Assembly (NCBI GenBank): GCA_016715115.1
Contig: JADKBM010000001.1
Span: 124,001-188,000 of the forward strand
DNA length: 64,000 bases
DNA from: Acidobacteriota bacterium
GTDB taxonomy: Bacteria; Acidobacteriota; Blastocatellia; Pyrinomonadales; Pyrinomonadaceae
Reading direction: 5' to 3'
Shown here piece by piece: positions 26,992 to 36,102 of this stretch. The position numbers were made by a program, and so were the translations under genes. The first letter of the stretch is position 1. The number at the start of each line of letters is the position of its first letter. The notes below the pieces were generated by a model. It did not search any database. It was given only the letters and a program-made list of their open reading frames with translations, and was not told where the DNA came from.

Positions 26992-28602
26992 ATGGATTTC
27001 ATTACGGAAAATCTTCTGACGATTCTGATCCTGCTTCCGGCCTTCGGCGCGCTCGCCGTGGTCGGTCATCAGATGTTCTGGAAGCAAGAGAGTCACTTGA
27101 AATGGATCACGCTCGGTCTGACGCTGGTCAATTTCGTTGTTTCCCTGCTGCTCTTCACCGGCGCAAAAGTCTCGGCCAACGGGTTTATGTTCGAGAAGAA
27201 CATCCCCTGGATCAGGGCGATAAACACCAATTACCACATCGGCGTTGACGGCTTGAGCTTCTGGCTCCTGATCCTGACGACGTTCATTATGCCGATCGCG
27301 GTACTTTCGACCTGGCACGCCGTCGAAAAGAGGCACGCGGCGTTCTATGCGTTTCTGCTGTTGCTCGAGAGCGCGATGATCGGTGTCTTCGTTTCGCTCG
27401 ATCTGCTCGTCTTCTACCTCTTTTTCGAAGCGTCGCTGGTGCCGATGTTTTTCCTGATCGGCGTCTGGGGCGGCGAAAACCGCATCTATTCAGCCGTCAA
27501 GTTCTTTATTTTCACGGCGTTCGGGTCGCTGCTGATGCTGGTCGCGATCATCGCGCTCTACTATCTGTACGCGGGAGTCAACGGCGGTGTCGGATCGTTC
27601 GATTTCGTCGCCATCCTGAACGCGATGAAATCCGGAGATCTGTTGATCGCCGGACAAACGGCTTCGCTTCTCTTCTGGGCTTTCGCCATCGCCTTTGCGA
27701 TCAAGGTCCCTCTGTTTCCGCTCCACACGTGGCTGCCGGACGCGCATACGGACGCGCCGACGGCGGGTTCGGTGATCCTTGCGGCGGTGCTTCTGAAGAT
27801 GGGAACGTATGGTTTGATGCGCTTCAACTTCGCACTGTTTCCGGATTCCTCCAAGGAGTTCGCCTATATTTTCATCATTCTGGCGATCATCGGCATCATC
27901 TACGGCGCGCTCGTCGCGATGGTCCAGCCCGATATCAAGCGACTCGTGGCCTATTCGTCGGTCGCGCATATGGGCTACGTGATTCTGGGAATGTTTTCGT
28001 TTACCGAAACCGGAATGCAGGGGGCGCTTTACCAGATGCTGAACCACGGCGTTTCGACCGGCGCGCTCTTCCTGCTCGTCGGGTTTATTTACGAGCGCCG
28101 TCACACGCGGCAGATCACGGATTTCGGCGGCGTCGCGAACGTGATGCCGCTTTACGCGACTTTGTTCGTGATCACGGCGATGTCATCGATCGGATTGCCG
28201 CTCTTGAACGGTTTCGTCGGTGAATTCCTGATCATGGTCGGGATGTGGAAATCGACGGTCCTCGGAATTACCGACTCGGCCAACTGGAACCATATCGCGA
28301 CGATGCTCGCCGGAACCGGCGTGATCTTTGCGGCCGTCTATCTGCTCTGGATGATCCAGCGCGTCTTCTTCGGCAAGCTTACGAACCCGAAGAACAGATC
28401 GCTCAAGGATCTTAGCTGGCGCGAGATCGGCGTGATCGCGCCTTTGCTCGTTTTGATGGTGTATATGGGCGTTCACCCGGCACCGTTCCTGAACCGCTCG
28501 AAGGACGCGATCATCGCGATCCAGGAGCGCGTCGTTCATCAGGCCGGCGGAACGATCGAGAAAGCCGAGAAACCTGGAGAGCCGGCGAAACCGGCACATT
28601 GA
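26992..28602 (+). CDS. nuoM: NADH-quinone oxidoreductase subunit M
   Basis: Antiporter-like proton-pumping subunit of 536 residues with about 14 helices. Signatures include FFEASLVPMFFLIGVWGG, PLFPLHTWLPDAHTDAPTAG and LVAYSSVAHMGYVILGMFSF. Its TGA overlaps the ATG of the DUF1684 gene by one base. Confidence 0.97.
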   Translation: MDFITENLLTILILLPAFGALAVVGHQMFWKQESHLKWITLGLTLVNFVVSLLLFTGAKVSANGFMFEKNIPWIRAINTNYHIGVDGLSFWLLILTTFIMPIAVLSTWHAVEKRHAAFYAFLLLLESAMIGVFVSLDLLVFYLFFEASLVPMFFLIGVWGGENRIYSAVKFFIFTAFGSLLMLVAIIALYYLYAGVNGGVGSFDFVAILNAMKSGDLLIAGQTASLLFWAFAIAFAIKVPLFPLHTWLPDAHTDAPTAGSVILAAVLLKMGTYGLMRFNFALFPDSSKEFAYIFIILAIIGIIYGALVAMVQPDIKRLVAYSSVAHMGYVILGMFSFTETGMQGALYQMLNHGVSTGALFLLVGFIYERRHTRQITDFGGVANVMPLYATLFVITAMSSIGLPLLNGFVGEFLIMVGMWKSTVLGITDSANWNHIATMLAGTGVIFAAVYLLWMIQRVFFGKLTNPKNRSLKDLSWREIGVIAPLLVLMVYMGVHPAPFLNRSKDAIIAIQERVVHQAGGTIEKAEKPGEPAKPAH

Positions 28603-29225
28603 TGCGCCGGACGTTATCGATATTTTGCGGTCTTCTGATTTTTGCCGCGACCGTCGCGGGGCAAACGTTCTACGGATCGACCGACGTCAAGACGTTTCGC
28701 GCGGGCCGCGACGGCGAGTTTCGAAATCGGTCCGAATCACCTCTGCTCGACGAGGATTTCGCGAATGTCAAGGGGCTGAATTATTTCGAAACGTCAGACA
28801 AGTTCGTCGTCGCGGCGAAACTCGAAAGGGGCGCGGGAACGGAAAAGTTTGTTTTGCCGACATCGGCCGGCACGACCCGTAAGTATTTGAAATACGGGAC
28901 TTTGAAATTCAAGATCGACGGCGGGGAGTTTTCGCTCACGGTTTTTCAACCGGAATCGAAGCCGAAGATTGCGGCCTACGCCGATCTGCTGTTCATCCCG
29001 TTCCGCGACCTGACGAACGGCAAGGAAACATACGGCGGGGGACGTTACATCGACCTCAAAACGCCGGCGAGCGAAACGGTCGTTGTCGACTTTAATCTGG
29101 CGTACAACCCGAATTGCGCGTATGGCAGCGATCGATACAGTTGTCCGGTGCCGCCGAGAGAGAATTTTTTGCAGATCAAGATCTTTGCGGGCGAGATGAA
29201 CTTCGAACACGGCCCGAAAGAGTGA
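28602..29225 (+). CDS. Exported DUF1684 protein
   Basis: The 207-residue product has a signal peptide (about residues 1-20) and the DUF1684 signature: a VLPTSAGTTRKYLKYGTLKF-type strand, PFRDLTNGKETYGGGRYIDL, DFNLAYNPNCAYGSDRYSCP, then PPRENFLQIKIFAGE. The family function is unknown. Its ATG (28602-28604) overlaps the nuoM stop, so translation is coupled and it belongs to the operon. The proline- and cysteine-bearing C-terminal half is the most conserved part of the family. Confidence 0.85.
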   Translation: MRRTLSIFCGLLIFAATVAGQTFYGSTDVKTFRAGRDGEFRNRSESPLLDEDFANVKGLNYFETSDKFVVAAKLERGAGTEKFVLPTSAGTTRKYLKYGTLKFKIDGGEFSLTVFQPESKPKIAAYADLLFIPFRDLTNGKETYGGGRYIDLKTPASETVVVDFNLAYNPNCAYGSDRYSCPVPPRENFLQIKIFAGEMNFEHGPKE

Positions 29226-29241
29226 AGTTTAACCGAAGAAA

Positions 29242-30780
29242 ATGAACACGATCCTTTTACAGACTCTGACCAACCCGAACGTTAATCTGGCAGCGGTTTT
29301 GCCGGAAATGGTCGTCGCGCTGACGGGCATCATCGTGATGCTCTACGACGTCTTTGTTCCGAAACAGCGAAACGTGACGACCGCCATCTCGCTGATCGGG
29401 CTGGCGATCGCCGGCTATCTGACGCTCTCGATGTGGGGCGAAGCGACGCAGAATTCCTGGAACGGAATGATCGCGACGGATCCGCTGAGGCTCTCGTTCT
29501 CGATCGTTCTGATCTTCGTCGCGGCGATGACGATCCTTGTTTCGACCGTTTGGGCCGAACGCGAGACGATCCCCGTCGGCGAGTATCACGCGCTCCTGCT
29601 TTTCGCGACGTTCGGCAGTATGTTTATGGCTTCGGGGAACGATTTCGTGATCATTTTCCTTGGACTCGAAACGCTGTCGATCGCAACCTACGTGATGGCA
29701 GGACTCCGGAAATCCGACCTGAAATCTAACGAATCGGCGATGAAGTACTTCATTCTGGGTTCGTTCGCATCGGCCTTTCTGCTCTACGGGATGGCGCTCA
29801 TTTACGGCGCAACCGGTTCGACGAACATCACCGAGATCGCCGTCCGGATCGCAACGCCGAACTTTCCCGGACTCCTTCTGATCGGCGGCGCGATGCTCGT
29901 CATCGGTTTCGGATTCAAGGTCGCGACGGTTCCCTTCCACGTCTGGACGCCGGACGTTTATGAAGGCGCGCCGAGCCCTGTTACCGGCTTTATGGCGGCC
30001 GGACCGAAGGCCGCGGCGTTCGCCTCGTTCATTCGCGTTTTCGTCATCGGATTCCCGTTCGTCGCCGGCGCGACCGCCGCCGGTTACCTGCACGAGTCCT
30101 GGATCACCGCTCTCGCAGTGATGGCGATGCTGACGATGACGGTCGGCAACATTTCCGCGATCGTGCAGAACAACGTCAAGCGAATGCTCGCCTATTCTTC
30201 GATCTCGCACGCCGGCTACGCGATGGTCGGATTCATCGGCGCCGGCGTTGCCAAAACAAACGAAGGGCGTGACGTGGCTATCGCGGCCGTCGCCTTCTAC
30301 TTGCTGACCTACGCCGTGACGAATCTTGGCGCGTTCGCGATCGTGTCGCTCGTCGGGCAAAAAAACGACCGGCGGACGGAGTTCGAGGATTACAACGGAA
30401 TCGGCTTCAAGTCACCGGTGATCGCGTTCTCGCTTTCGCTTTTTATGCTTTCGTTGCTCGGGATGCCCTTGACTGCCGGGTTTATCGGTAAGGTTCTCGT
30501 CTTCCGCCCGGCGCTCGAGGCCGGCAGCGTCCTGCTGACGACGCTGGTTGTCGTCGCCGTCGTCAACACCGCGATCTCTGCGTACTATTACCTGCGGCTG
30601 ATCGTCGTGATGTTTTTCCGGGAACGCACGACCGACTGGCTCGAGCCGAAAATGCCGGTCGGAGTCGCGGCGGCGATCCTGATCACAGTTATCGGCGTTT
30701 TCTATTTCGGCGTCTTCGCAGACAGCTGGATCGAAAAATTCACCAACCCGATGCCGGTCGCCGCGGCCCAGTCCAAGTAA
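29242..30780 (+). CDS. nuoN: NADH-quinone oxidoreductase subunit N
   Basis: Antiporter-like subunit next to NuoK, 512 residues with about 14 helices. Signatures: FVIIFLGLETLSIATYVMAG, FHVWTPDVYEGAPSPVTGFM and RMLAYSSISHAGYAMVGFIG. Last complex I gene of the operon. Confidence 0.96.
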   Translation: MNTILLQTLTNPNVNLAAVLPEMVVALTGIIVMLYDVFVPKQRNVTTAISLIGLAIAGYLTLSMWGEATQNSWNGMIATDPLRLSFSIVLIFVAAMTILVSTVWAERETIPVGEYHALLLFATFGSMFMASGNDFVIIFLGLETLSIATYVMAGLRKSDLKSNESAMKYFILGSFASAFLLYGMALIYGATGSTNITEIAVRIATPNFPGLLLIGGAMLVIGFGFKVATVPFHVWTPDVYEGAPSPVTGFMAAGPKAAAFASFIRVFVIGFPFVAGATAAGYLHESWITALAVMAMLTMTVGNISAIVQNNVKRMLAYSSISHAGYAMVGFIGAGVAKTNEGRDVAIAAVAFYLLTYAVTNLGAFAIVSLVGQKNDRRTEFEDYNGIGFKSPVIAFSLSLFMLSLLGMPLTAGFIGKVLVFRPALEAGSVLLTTLVVVAVVNTAISAYYYLRLIVVMFFRERTTDWLEPKMPVGVAAAILITVIGVFYFGVFADSWIEKFTNPMPVAAAQSK

Positions 30781-30789
30781 GCTTTTCGA

Positions 30790-31422
30790 ATGCGGAAGAT
30801 CGACATCGGAAGTTGGAAACGGAGAACGACATTCGAGTATTTCAAGGATTTCGAGGACCCGTTCTTCAATCTCACGGCGCCGGTCGATGCGGGATCGCTG
30901 TATCGATTCGCCAAAGCAAACGATCTGTCGTTTGCACTGATGTCACTTCATTGCTCCCTTCAGGCCGCGAATTCGATTCCGGAACTGCGTCTGCGGATCA
31001 TCGGTGACGAAGTCGTCGAATTTGACCGGATCCACGCGACGCAGACGATTCTCAACGCCGACGATACTTTTTCCTTCTGTTACTTCGAATACCACCCGAA
31101 CCCGATCGACTTCGTCCGCGCGGGCAAAGTGTCTCTCGACAAATACCGAGGCCTGAAGACCTTCGACGTTGAGGACGAACGGCTCGACCTGATCTACTAC
31201 TCGGTCATACCCTGGGTTTCGTTCACGAGTTTCAAACACGCCAGCCGCCACGATAACCGGCAGTCCGTCCCGCGTATGGTCTTCGGAAAGTTGTATCGGG
31301 ACGGCGAAAGGCATATGATGCCGCATTCGGTCGAGGTCCATCACGCGCTTGCCGACGGCCTCCACGTCGGGCGCTATTTCGAGGCGTTGCAAACAACTAT
31401 GGATGCGGTTGGAAATTTATGA
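30790..31422 (+). CDS. Chloramphenicol acetyltransferase-like acyltransferase
   Basis: The 210-residue product matches the type A CAT fold: YFKDFEDPFFNLTAPVDAG near the N-terminus, LRLRIIGDEVVEFDRIH, FSFCYFEYHPNPIDF, then IPWVSFTSFKHASRH, and the catalytic HHALADG at residues 184-190 (family HHxxxDG). In CATs the second histidine is the general base for acetyl transfer from acetyl-CoA. Chloramphenicol activity cannot be inferred from this, since many homologues act on other substrates. The stop overlaps the next gene (ATGA). Confidence 0.85.
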   Translation: MRKIDIGSWKRRTTFEYFKDFEDPFFNLTAPVDAGSLYRFAKANDLSFALMSLHCSLQAANSIPELRLRIIGDEVVEFDRIHATQTILNADDTFSFCYFEYHPNPIDFVRAGKVSLDKYRGLKTFDVEDERLDLIYYSVIPWVSFTSFKHASRHDNRQSVPRMVFGKLYRDGERHMMPHSVEVHHALADGLHVGRYFEALQTTMDAVGNL

Positions 31423-31910
31423 GTTTTGCCGTCGAGACAATCACGAAGATTCGTCAGATCCTGGCCGACGAATGGCCGGCGGTGATCTACCGCGACCGCG
31501 TCCGGACGCAGCGCACGCGAGCTTACGCGCTCGACCTTCCGATGCGCGAACAGCGGACGTCGATCCAGTACACATTGCTCGGGATCGAGCTCAAGGTCGG
31601 CAACAAGCGTTTCAACTGCCCGGACCTCGGCACGGCGCGCTATCTTCAGGTATTCGCGCGATTGGGCTGTTACGACTGCGCGGTACCGTACGATATCACT
31701 AAGATCTCGCCGGTCGCCGACGCGCTCGAAACGGGCTGGCAGAAGTCGTTGCTGCTGCTCGACGAGTTCTCGTCGGACAAAACCGCAAGCGTCCGCGGCC
31801 GCATACGTTCGGCGCTCGTCAACGAACTCCGGCGCGAACTAACCGAGATCGGCGCCGGACCGCTAATGCCGGAGTTCCGGCAATCGACAAAACAGCGGAG
31901 TAGCGGATAG
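31419..31910 (+). CDS. Conserved protein of unknown function
   Basis: The 163-residue cytoplasmic-type protein is translationally coupled to the CAT-like gene (ATGA overlap). It has an N-terminal helix, a strand pair (SIQYTLLGIELKVGNKRFNC), two cysteines in RLGCYDCAVPYDI, and a helical C-terminus. No family recognised. The stop falls at the start of a 7-nt-periodic repeat, and the last few residues (STKQRSSG) may be shaped by that repeat. Confidence 0.65.
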   Translation: MSFAVETITKIRQILADEWPAVIYRDRVRTQRTRAYALDLPMREQRTSIQYTLLGIELKVGNKRFNCPDLGTARYLQVFARLGCYDCAVPYDITKISPVADALETGWQKSLLLLDEFSSDKTASVRGRIRSALVNELRRELTEIGAGPLMPEFRQSTKQRSSG

Positions 31911-32155
31911 TGCAACATAGTGCAGAGTGCTGCAAAGTGCAGAGTGCATAGTGCAGAGTGCATAGTGCATAGTGCAGAGAGCATAGTGCAGAGTGCAGAG
32001 TGCATAGTGCATAGTGCAAAATGCAGAGTGCACAGTGGATGAAATAGTTCTGTTGCTCTGCACCCTGCTCTTTGCACTATGCATTCTGCACTATGCATTC
32101 TGCACTATGCACTTTGCACGCACTCTGCACTATGTTGCACTCTGCGGCATTATGC
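31911..32155 (+). repeat. Large inverted array of AGTGCAN heptamers
   Basis: The left arm (about 31911-32037) is a run of 7-base units AGTGCAG, AGTGCAT and close variants. A central spacer of about 18 bases follows, then a right arm (about 32056-32150) of the reverse complement (ATGCACT/CTGCACT). The whole forms a quasi-palindrome of about 240 bases. It fills most of the 313-base gap between the unknown gene and the amidotransferase gene. Confidence 0.9.
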
Positions 32156-32171
32156 GCGCTTTGCCCGATGG

Positions 32172-32180
32172 TGTTATACT
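32172..32180 (+). promoter_or_regulatory. Extended -10 promoter candidate
   Basis: TG at 32172-32173 and TATACT at 32175-32180 form an extended -10 element 43 bases before the amidotransferase ATG. No good -35 is seen at the right distance, as expected for this promoter type. It lies just outside the heptamer array. Confidence 0.4.
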
Positions 32181-32223
32181 TGGCTAGCGAGCCAAATTGA
32201 ATTTTGGCTTTCATTTTGGACCG

Positions 32224-33150
32224 ATGTTCGACGCAGCAATCCAGAGGACGGCAACCGAAACGCTGCCGTTTCCCTTTAACAAACAAACATTCTGCCGGTA
32301 CGAGCCGATCGAGAAAAAGATCGAGTTCGCGAAGGTTCTAATTGTAAACGATCTGCTCCGCTACGAATCGGACCTGTCCGAAACCGCTTTCAAGGAGCTC
32401 GGCGAAGCGGGAGTCAAGAGCCTTCTCAAGTTTGAGAATATGGTCTCCGGTATGGCGTGCGACAACATCGCCAAAAACGTCATACGCCTCGTTCAGCAGC
32501 CGAAATTCCTGACGGTTCATCTTTCGGAAGTTTCAGAGGCGGCCCGCGATTTTGCGCCGGACGCGATCGTGATGAGCGGCACGTACAGTGACTTCGACTA
32601 TTACAGCACCGAACAGCTCGTTCACTTCGGCCATTTCGTCCGCGAGACTCAGATTCCGATCCTTGCAATCTGCGGCGCGCATCAACTGGTGGCGCACAGC
32701 TTTGGATCGAGACTGAAGACGCTTGACGATCTCGAACTCTCGCAGAAGCGTAAGAACCGCGTTTCGGAGTATCAATATCGATTCGTGAAGATCATCGATA
32801 CCGACGACGATATTTTCGACGGGATGCACGACCGGCAATCAGGGGTCTGGCAAGATTACACAAAGGAATCGGACATTCTCCGCGTCTGGCAAAATCACGC
32901 CGTTCAGGTCGTCGGCGTTCCCGAGGGATTTCACCTGCTTGCGACGTCATATCTTTGCAAAAACCAGATGATGGTCAAACGGTGCGACGGACAGCTGATC
33001 TACACGGTCCAGTTCCACCTCGAAAAATCGTTCGAGGAATGGTCGAAAAACCCGACGCGCTGGGAACACCAGAACGAATCGCGCGACGGCCGGATCCTCT
33101 TCGAGAATTTTCTGAAACTCGCGTTGAAGCACAACGAAGCGCGTTTATGA
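32224..33150 (+). CDS. Class I glutamine amidotransferase-like protein
   Basis: The 308-residue product (ATG at 32224; a TTG 9 codons earlier is less likely) has a GATase-1 core: LILAICGAHQLVAHSFGS with the nucleophile Cys150, and QFHLEKS with His265 and Glu267. The usual C-x-G-x-Q and FHPE motifs are altered to CGAHQ and FHLE, yet the triad is complete. This could be a gamma-glutamyl hydrolase-type or glutaminase subunit without a fused synthetase. The substrate is unknown, and no partner is adjacent. Confidence 0.7.
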   Translation: MFDAAIQRTATETLPFPFNKQTFCRYEPIEKKIEFAKVLIVNDLLRYESDLSETAFKELGEAGVKSLLKFENMVSGMACDNIAKNVIRLVQQPKFLTVHLSEVSEAARDFAPDAIVMSGTYSDFDYYSTEQLVHFGHFVRETQIPILAICGAHQLVAHSFGSRLKTLDDLELSQKRKNRVSEYQYRFVKIIDTDDDIFDGMHDRQSGVWQDYTKESDILRVWQNHAVQVVGVPEGFHLLATSYLCKNQMMVKRCDGQLIYTVQFHLEKSFEEWSKNPTRWEHQNESRDGRILFENFLKLALKHNEARL

Positions 33151-33223
33151 TCATTTGCATTCGAATGTTACTCGCAGAAACGCCGCGCTCCGAACCAACG
33201 CACAAAGATCCGTCGAATCGCCA

Positions 33224-33718
33224 TTAGCCGTCCATTTCCAATCCTTCGATGATCTCAACGATCCGTTCCAGTCCCTCGCGGTCGAGTTCCGAAAAATCGT
33301 CCAACTTGTCGCTGTCGACATCGAGCACGCCAAAGACGTTCCCGCTCTTGTCGAATATCGGAACGACGATCTCCGAACGCGATTCGGAAGCGCAGGCGAT
33401 GTGTCCCGGAAACGCGTCGACGTCGGCGACGATGACCGTTTCGCGCGTCGTGTAAGCGTGGCCGCAGACGCCCTTGTCGAAGTCGATCCGCGTACAGGCA
33501 AGCTTTCCCTGAAACGCGCTGAGCACCAGCTGGTCGCCTTTCTTGAGATAAAATCCTACCCAGAAGAATCCGAACGCTTCCTTCAGGACCGCAGTGATGT
33601 TCGCAAGATTCGCGACGAGATCCGTCTCCCCCGCGACCAGCGCGCTGATCTGCGGCACCAATTCCCCATATACAACCGCGCGATCCGCGCCTTTCGTAAA
33701 TGCAACGCTTTCTGCCAT
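33224..33718 (-). CDS. msrC: Free methionine-(R)-sulfoxide reductase (GAF domain)
   Basis: The 164-residue GAF protein reduces free Met-R-sulfoxide with thioredoxin-type regeneration. The three family cysteines are present: Cys75 (KLACTRI), Cys85 (KGVCGHA) and Cys109 (GHIACASESRSEIVVP). FWVGFYLKKGDQLVLSAFQG at the ligand pocket and a C-terminal DFSELDREGLERIVEIIEGL helix fit the family. It is convergent with the amidotransferase gene and divergent from the phosphatase gene. Confidence 0.9.
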   Translation of the reverse strand: MAESVAFTKGADRAVVYGELVPQISALVAGETDLVANLANITAVLKEAFGFFWVGFYLKKGDQLVLSAFQGKLACTRIDFDKGVCGHAYTTRETVIVADVDAFPGHIACASESRSEIVVPIFDKSGNVFGVLDVDSDKLDDFSELDREGLERIVEIIEGLEMDG

Positions 33719-33737
33719 ACCGATAGTTTAGCAGAGT

Positions 33738-33957
33738 AAGCGGTGAGCGGTGAGCGGTGAGCGGTTTGAGTCGCAGCGTCATCGGCTAATGGCAAAATCA
33801 AGAAAGAATACCCGACACGCTGCGAAGCATGCTCACTGCTTACCGCTCACCGCTCACCGCTTACTGCTTGCCGCTCACCGCTCACCGCTCACCGCTCACC
33901 GCTCACCGCTCACCGCTCACCGCTCACCGCTCACCGCTCACCGCTCACCGCTCACCG
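33738..33957 (+). repeat. Inverted array of GAGCGGT/ACCGCTC heptamers
   Basis: A short left arm (about 33738-33765; GAGCGGT units) and a long right arm (about 33836-33957; about 17 units ACCGCTC with variants such as ACCGCTT) face each other across a 70-base spacer. Frames running through it give repeated peptides that I do not treat as coding. Confidence 0.9.
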
Positions 33958-33974
33958 ATGCTAGAATGTTACCA

Positions 33975-34826
33975 ATGCTCAACCAAGAACTTGAAACCGC
34001 CATCGATCTCGCACGCCGGGCCGGCGCGGCGATCCTCGAATTCTACCGGAACGGATTCGAAGCCGAAGAGAAGATCGGCGCGGATAATTTTACCGAACCC
34101 GTTACGATCGCCGACCGCACCGCAAGCCGGATCATCGTCGACGGACTCGAAACGAAATTCCCTTCCGACGGCATCCTTTCCGAAGAAGAGCCCGACACGC
34201 ATCACCGGCTCGACCGGAAAAGAGTCTGGATGATCGACCCGCTCGACGGCACTGCCGGATTCATCAAACGCGACGGCGATTTCGCCGTCCAGATCGGGCT
34301 CGTCGAAGACCGGAAACCGGTCCTCGGAGTCGTATTCCTGCCGAACGAGGATACTCTGTTATTTGCCGCCAAGGATTCAGGCGCGTTCCGCACCGTCGAC
34401 GGCGGATCGCCGCAACGGCTCGAGGTGTCAGGCCAGCGTCATCTGTCCCGCATCACTATGGCCGCTTCACGCAATCACTACAGCAAGCGTATGTCGCGGG
34501 TCGTCGACGAATTTCGTGTCGCCCGGGAGGTCCGCCGCGGTTCGGTCGGGCTCAAGGTCGGCCTCATCGCCGCGCGCGAAGCGGATCTTTACATTCATCT
34601 TTCGCCGCGCACCAAGCAATGGGACACCTGCGCGCCCGAGATCATCCTCGAAGAGGCCGGCGGCCGTCTGACCGACATCTTCGGCCGCGAGATCAAATAC
34701 AACACGCGCGACATCCAAAACCACAACGGCATCCTGGCCTCAAACGGCGCGCTCCACAGCAAATCCGTCGATCGCCTGAAACCGCTCCTCGACCAATTCG
34801 ACCGACGACCGTTTCGCCACGAATGA
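33975..34826 (+). CDS. CysQ-like inositol-monophosphatase-family phosphatase
   Basis: The 283-residue product shows the metal-dependent phosphatase motifs: NFTEPVTIADRTASRIIVDG, SEEEPD, the metal and lithium site WMIDPLDGTAGFIKRDGDF, and the C-terminal WDTCAPEIILEEAGGRLTD. Family members dephosphorylate 3'-phosphoadenosine-5'-phosphate or inositol phosphates. The start could be ATG 33975 or 33966; neither has a clear Shine-Dalgarno because the heptamer array runs up to it. The last 25 or so codons are the first unit of the tandem array at 34751-36096. Confidence 0.85.
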   Translation: MLNQELETAIDLARRAGAAILEFYRNGFEAEEKIGADNFTEPVTIADRTASRIIVDGLETKFPSDGILSEEEPDTHHRLDRKRVWMIDPLDGTAGFIKRDGDFAVQIGLVEDRKPVLGVVFLPNEDTLLFAAKDSGAFRTVDGGSPQRLEVSGQRHLSRITMAASRNHYSKRMSRVVDEFRVAREVRRGSVGLKVGLIAAREADLYIHLSPRTKQWDTCAPEIILEEAGGRLTDIFGREIKYNTRDIQNHNGILASNGALHSKSVDRLKPLLDQFDRRPFRHE

Positions 34827-36096
34827 CACGGATTTCACGAATGCTCATTCTGGGCGTTCAGCCGCCTGAGTCGAATAATCGGCGTGGAATCTCAGTTCTT
34901 GCGAGGTTCAACCCGGGAATCCTTTGAAGACAAAGGCAATCATCGAACGTCCGCGATAACGACCAAAGCAAATTAGTGCAATTCGCGAAATTCGTGGCAA
35001 AATAAACCGCGCTCCACACCAATTCCGTCGAGCGCCTGACACCGCTTCTTGACCAATTCGAACGACGGCCGTTTCGCCACGAATGACACGGATTTCACGA
35101 AAGCACATTTTGAAGGTTCAAGGGCTTGTGGTTCGTCGCGCCGCCCGAAAGGCGTAGGCGGTGCCGAATCGGCGTTCTTCCGATGTACAGCCTTGAAAGA
35201 AGACACAGGTTGGTACCGCACGTCCGCGATAACGATCAAAGCAAATTAGTGCAATTCGCGAAATTCGTGGCAAAATAAACCCCGCTCCATACCAATTCCG
35301 TCAAGCGCCTGACACCGCTCCTCGACCAATTCGAACGACGGCCGTTTCGCCACGAATGACACGGATTTCACGAAAGCACATTTTGAAGGTTCAAGGGCTT
35401 GTGGTTCGTCGCGCCGCCCGAAAGGCGTAGGCGGTGCCGAATCGGCGTTCTTCCGAAGTTCAGCCTTGAAAGAAGACACAGGTTGGTACCGCACGTCCGC
35501 GATAACGATCAAAGCAAATTAGTGCAATTCGCGAAATTCGTGGCAAAATAAACCGCGCTCCACACCAATTCCGTCGAGCGCCTGACACCGCTCCTCGACC
35601 AATTCGAACGACGACCGTTTCGCCACGAATGACACGGATTTCACGAAAGCACATTTTGAAGGTTCAAGGGCTTGTGGTTCGTCGCGCCGCCCGAAAGGCG
35701 TAGGCGGTGCCGAATCGGCGTTCTTGCGAGGTTCAACCCGGGAATCCTTTGAAGACAAAGGCAATCATCGAACGTCCGCGATAACGACCAAAGCAAATTA
35801 GTGCAATTCGCGAAATTCGTGGCAAAATAAACCCCGCTCCACAGCAAATCCGTCGAGCGCCTGAAACCGCTTCTTGACCAATTCGAACGACGACCGTTTC
35901 GCCACGAATGACACGGATTTCACGAATGCTCATTCTGGGCGTTCAGCCGCCTGAGTCGAATAATCGGTGTGGAATCTCAGTTCTTGCGAGGTTCAACCCG
36001 GGAATCCTTTGAAGACAAAGGCAATCATCGAACGTCCGCGATAACGACCAAAGCAAATTAGTGCAATTCGCGAAATTCGTGGCAAAATAAACCCCG
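34751..36096 (+). repeat. Five-unit tandem array grown from a gene's 3' end
   Basis: Units begin at 34751, 35011, 35284, 35557 and 35836 (lengths about 260, 273, 273, 279 and 260 bases). Each starts with a copy of the last 75 or so bases of the phosphatase gene (from GCTCCACAGC) through its TGA, then carries one of two different middle segments, and ends with CAAATTAGTGCAATTCGCG and a short A-rich tail. Units 1 and 5 carry middle type I, units 2 and 3 type II, and unit 4 is a hybrid (type II then type I). This fills the 1.27-kb gap before ftcD. Small minus-strand frames recur in each unit and look spurious. Confidence 0.9.
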
Positions 36097-36102
36097 AAGA
36101 TT

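Noticed and set aside
31670..32098. Minus-strand frames of LCTMHSALCT type
   Set aside because: Translation of the AGTGCAN heptamer array; no coding support.
33750..33965. N-terminal extension of the phosphatase through the heptamer array
   Set aside because: The extension translates a low-complexity repeat, and the family starts at MLNQELETAIDL.
34973..35933. Several nearly identical small minus-strand frames ending in FCHEFRELH
   Set aside because: They exist only because each unit of the tandem array contains the same bases. No ribosome-binding site and no independent support.
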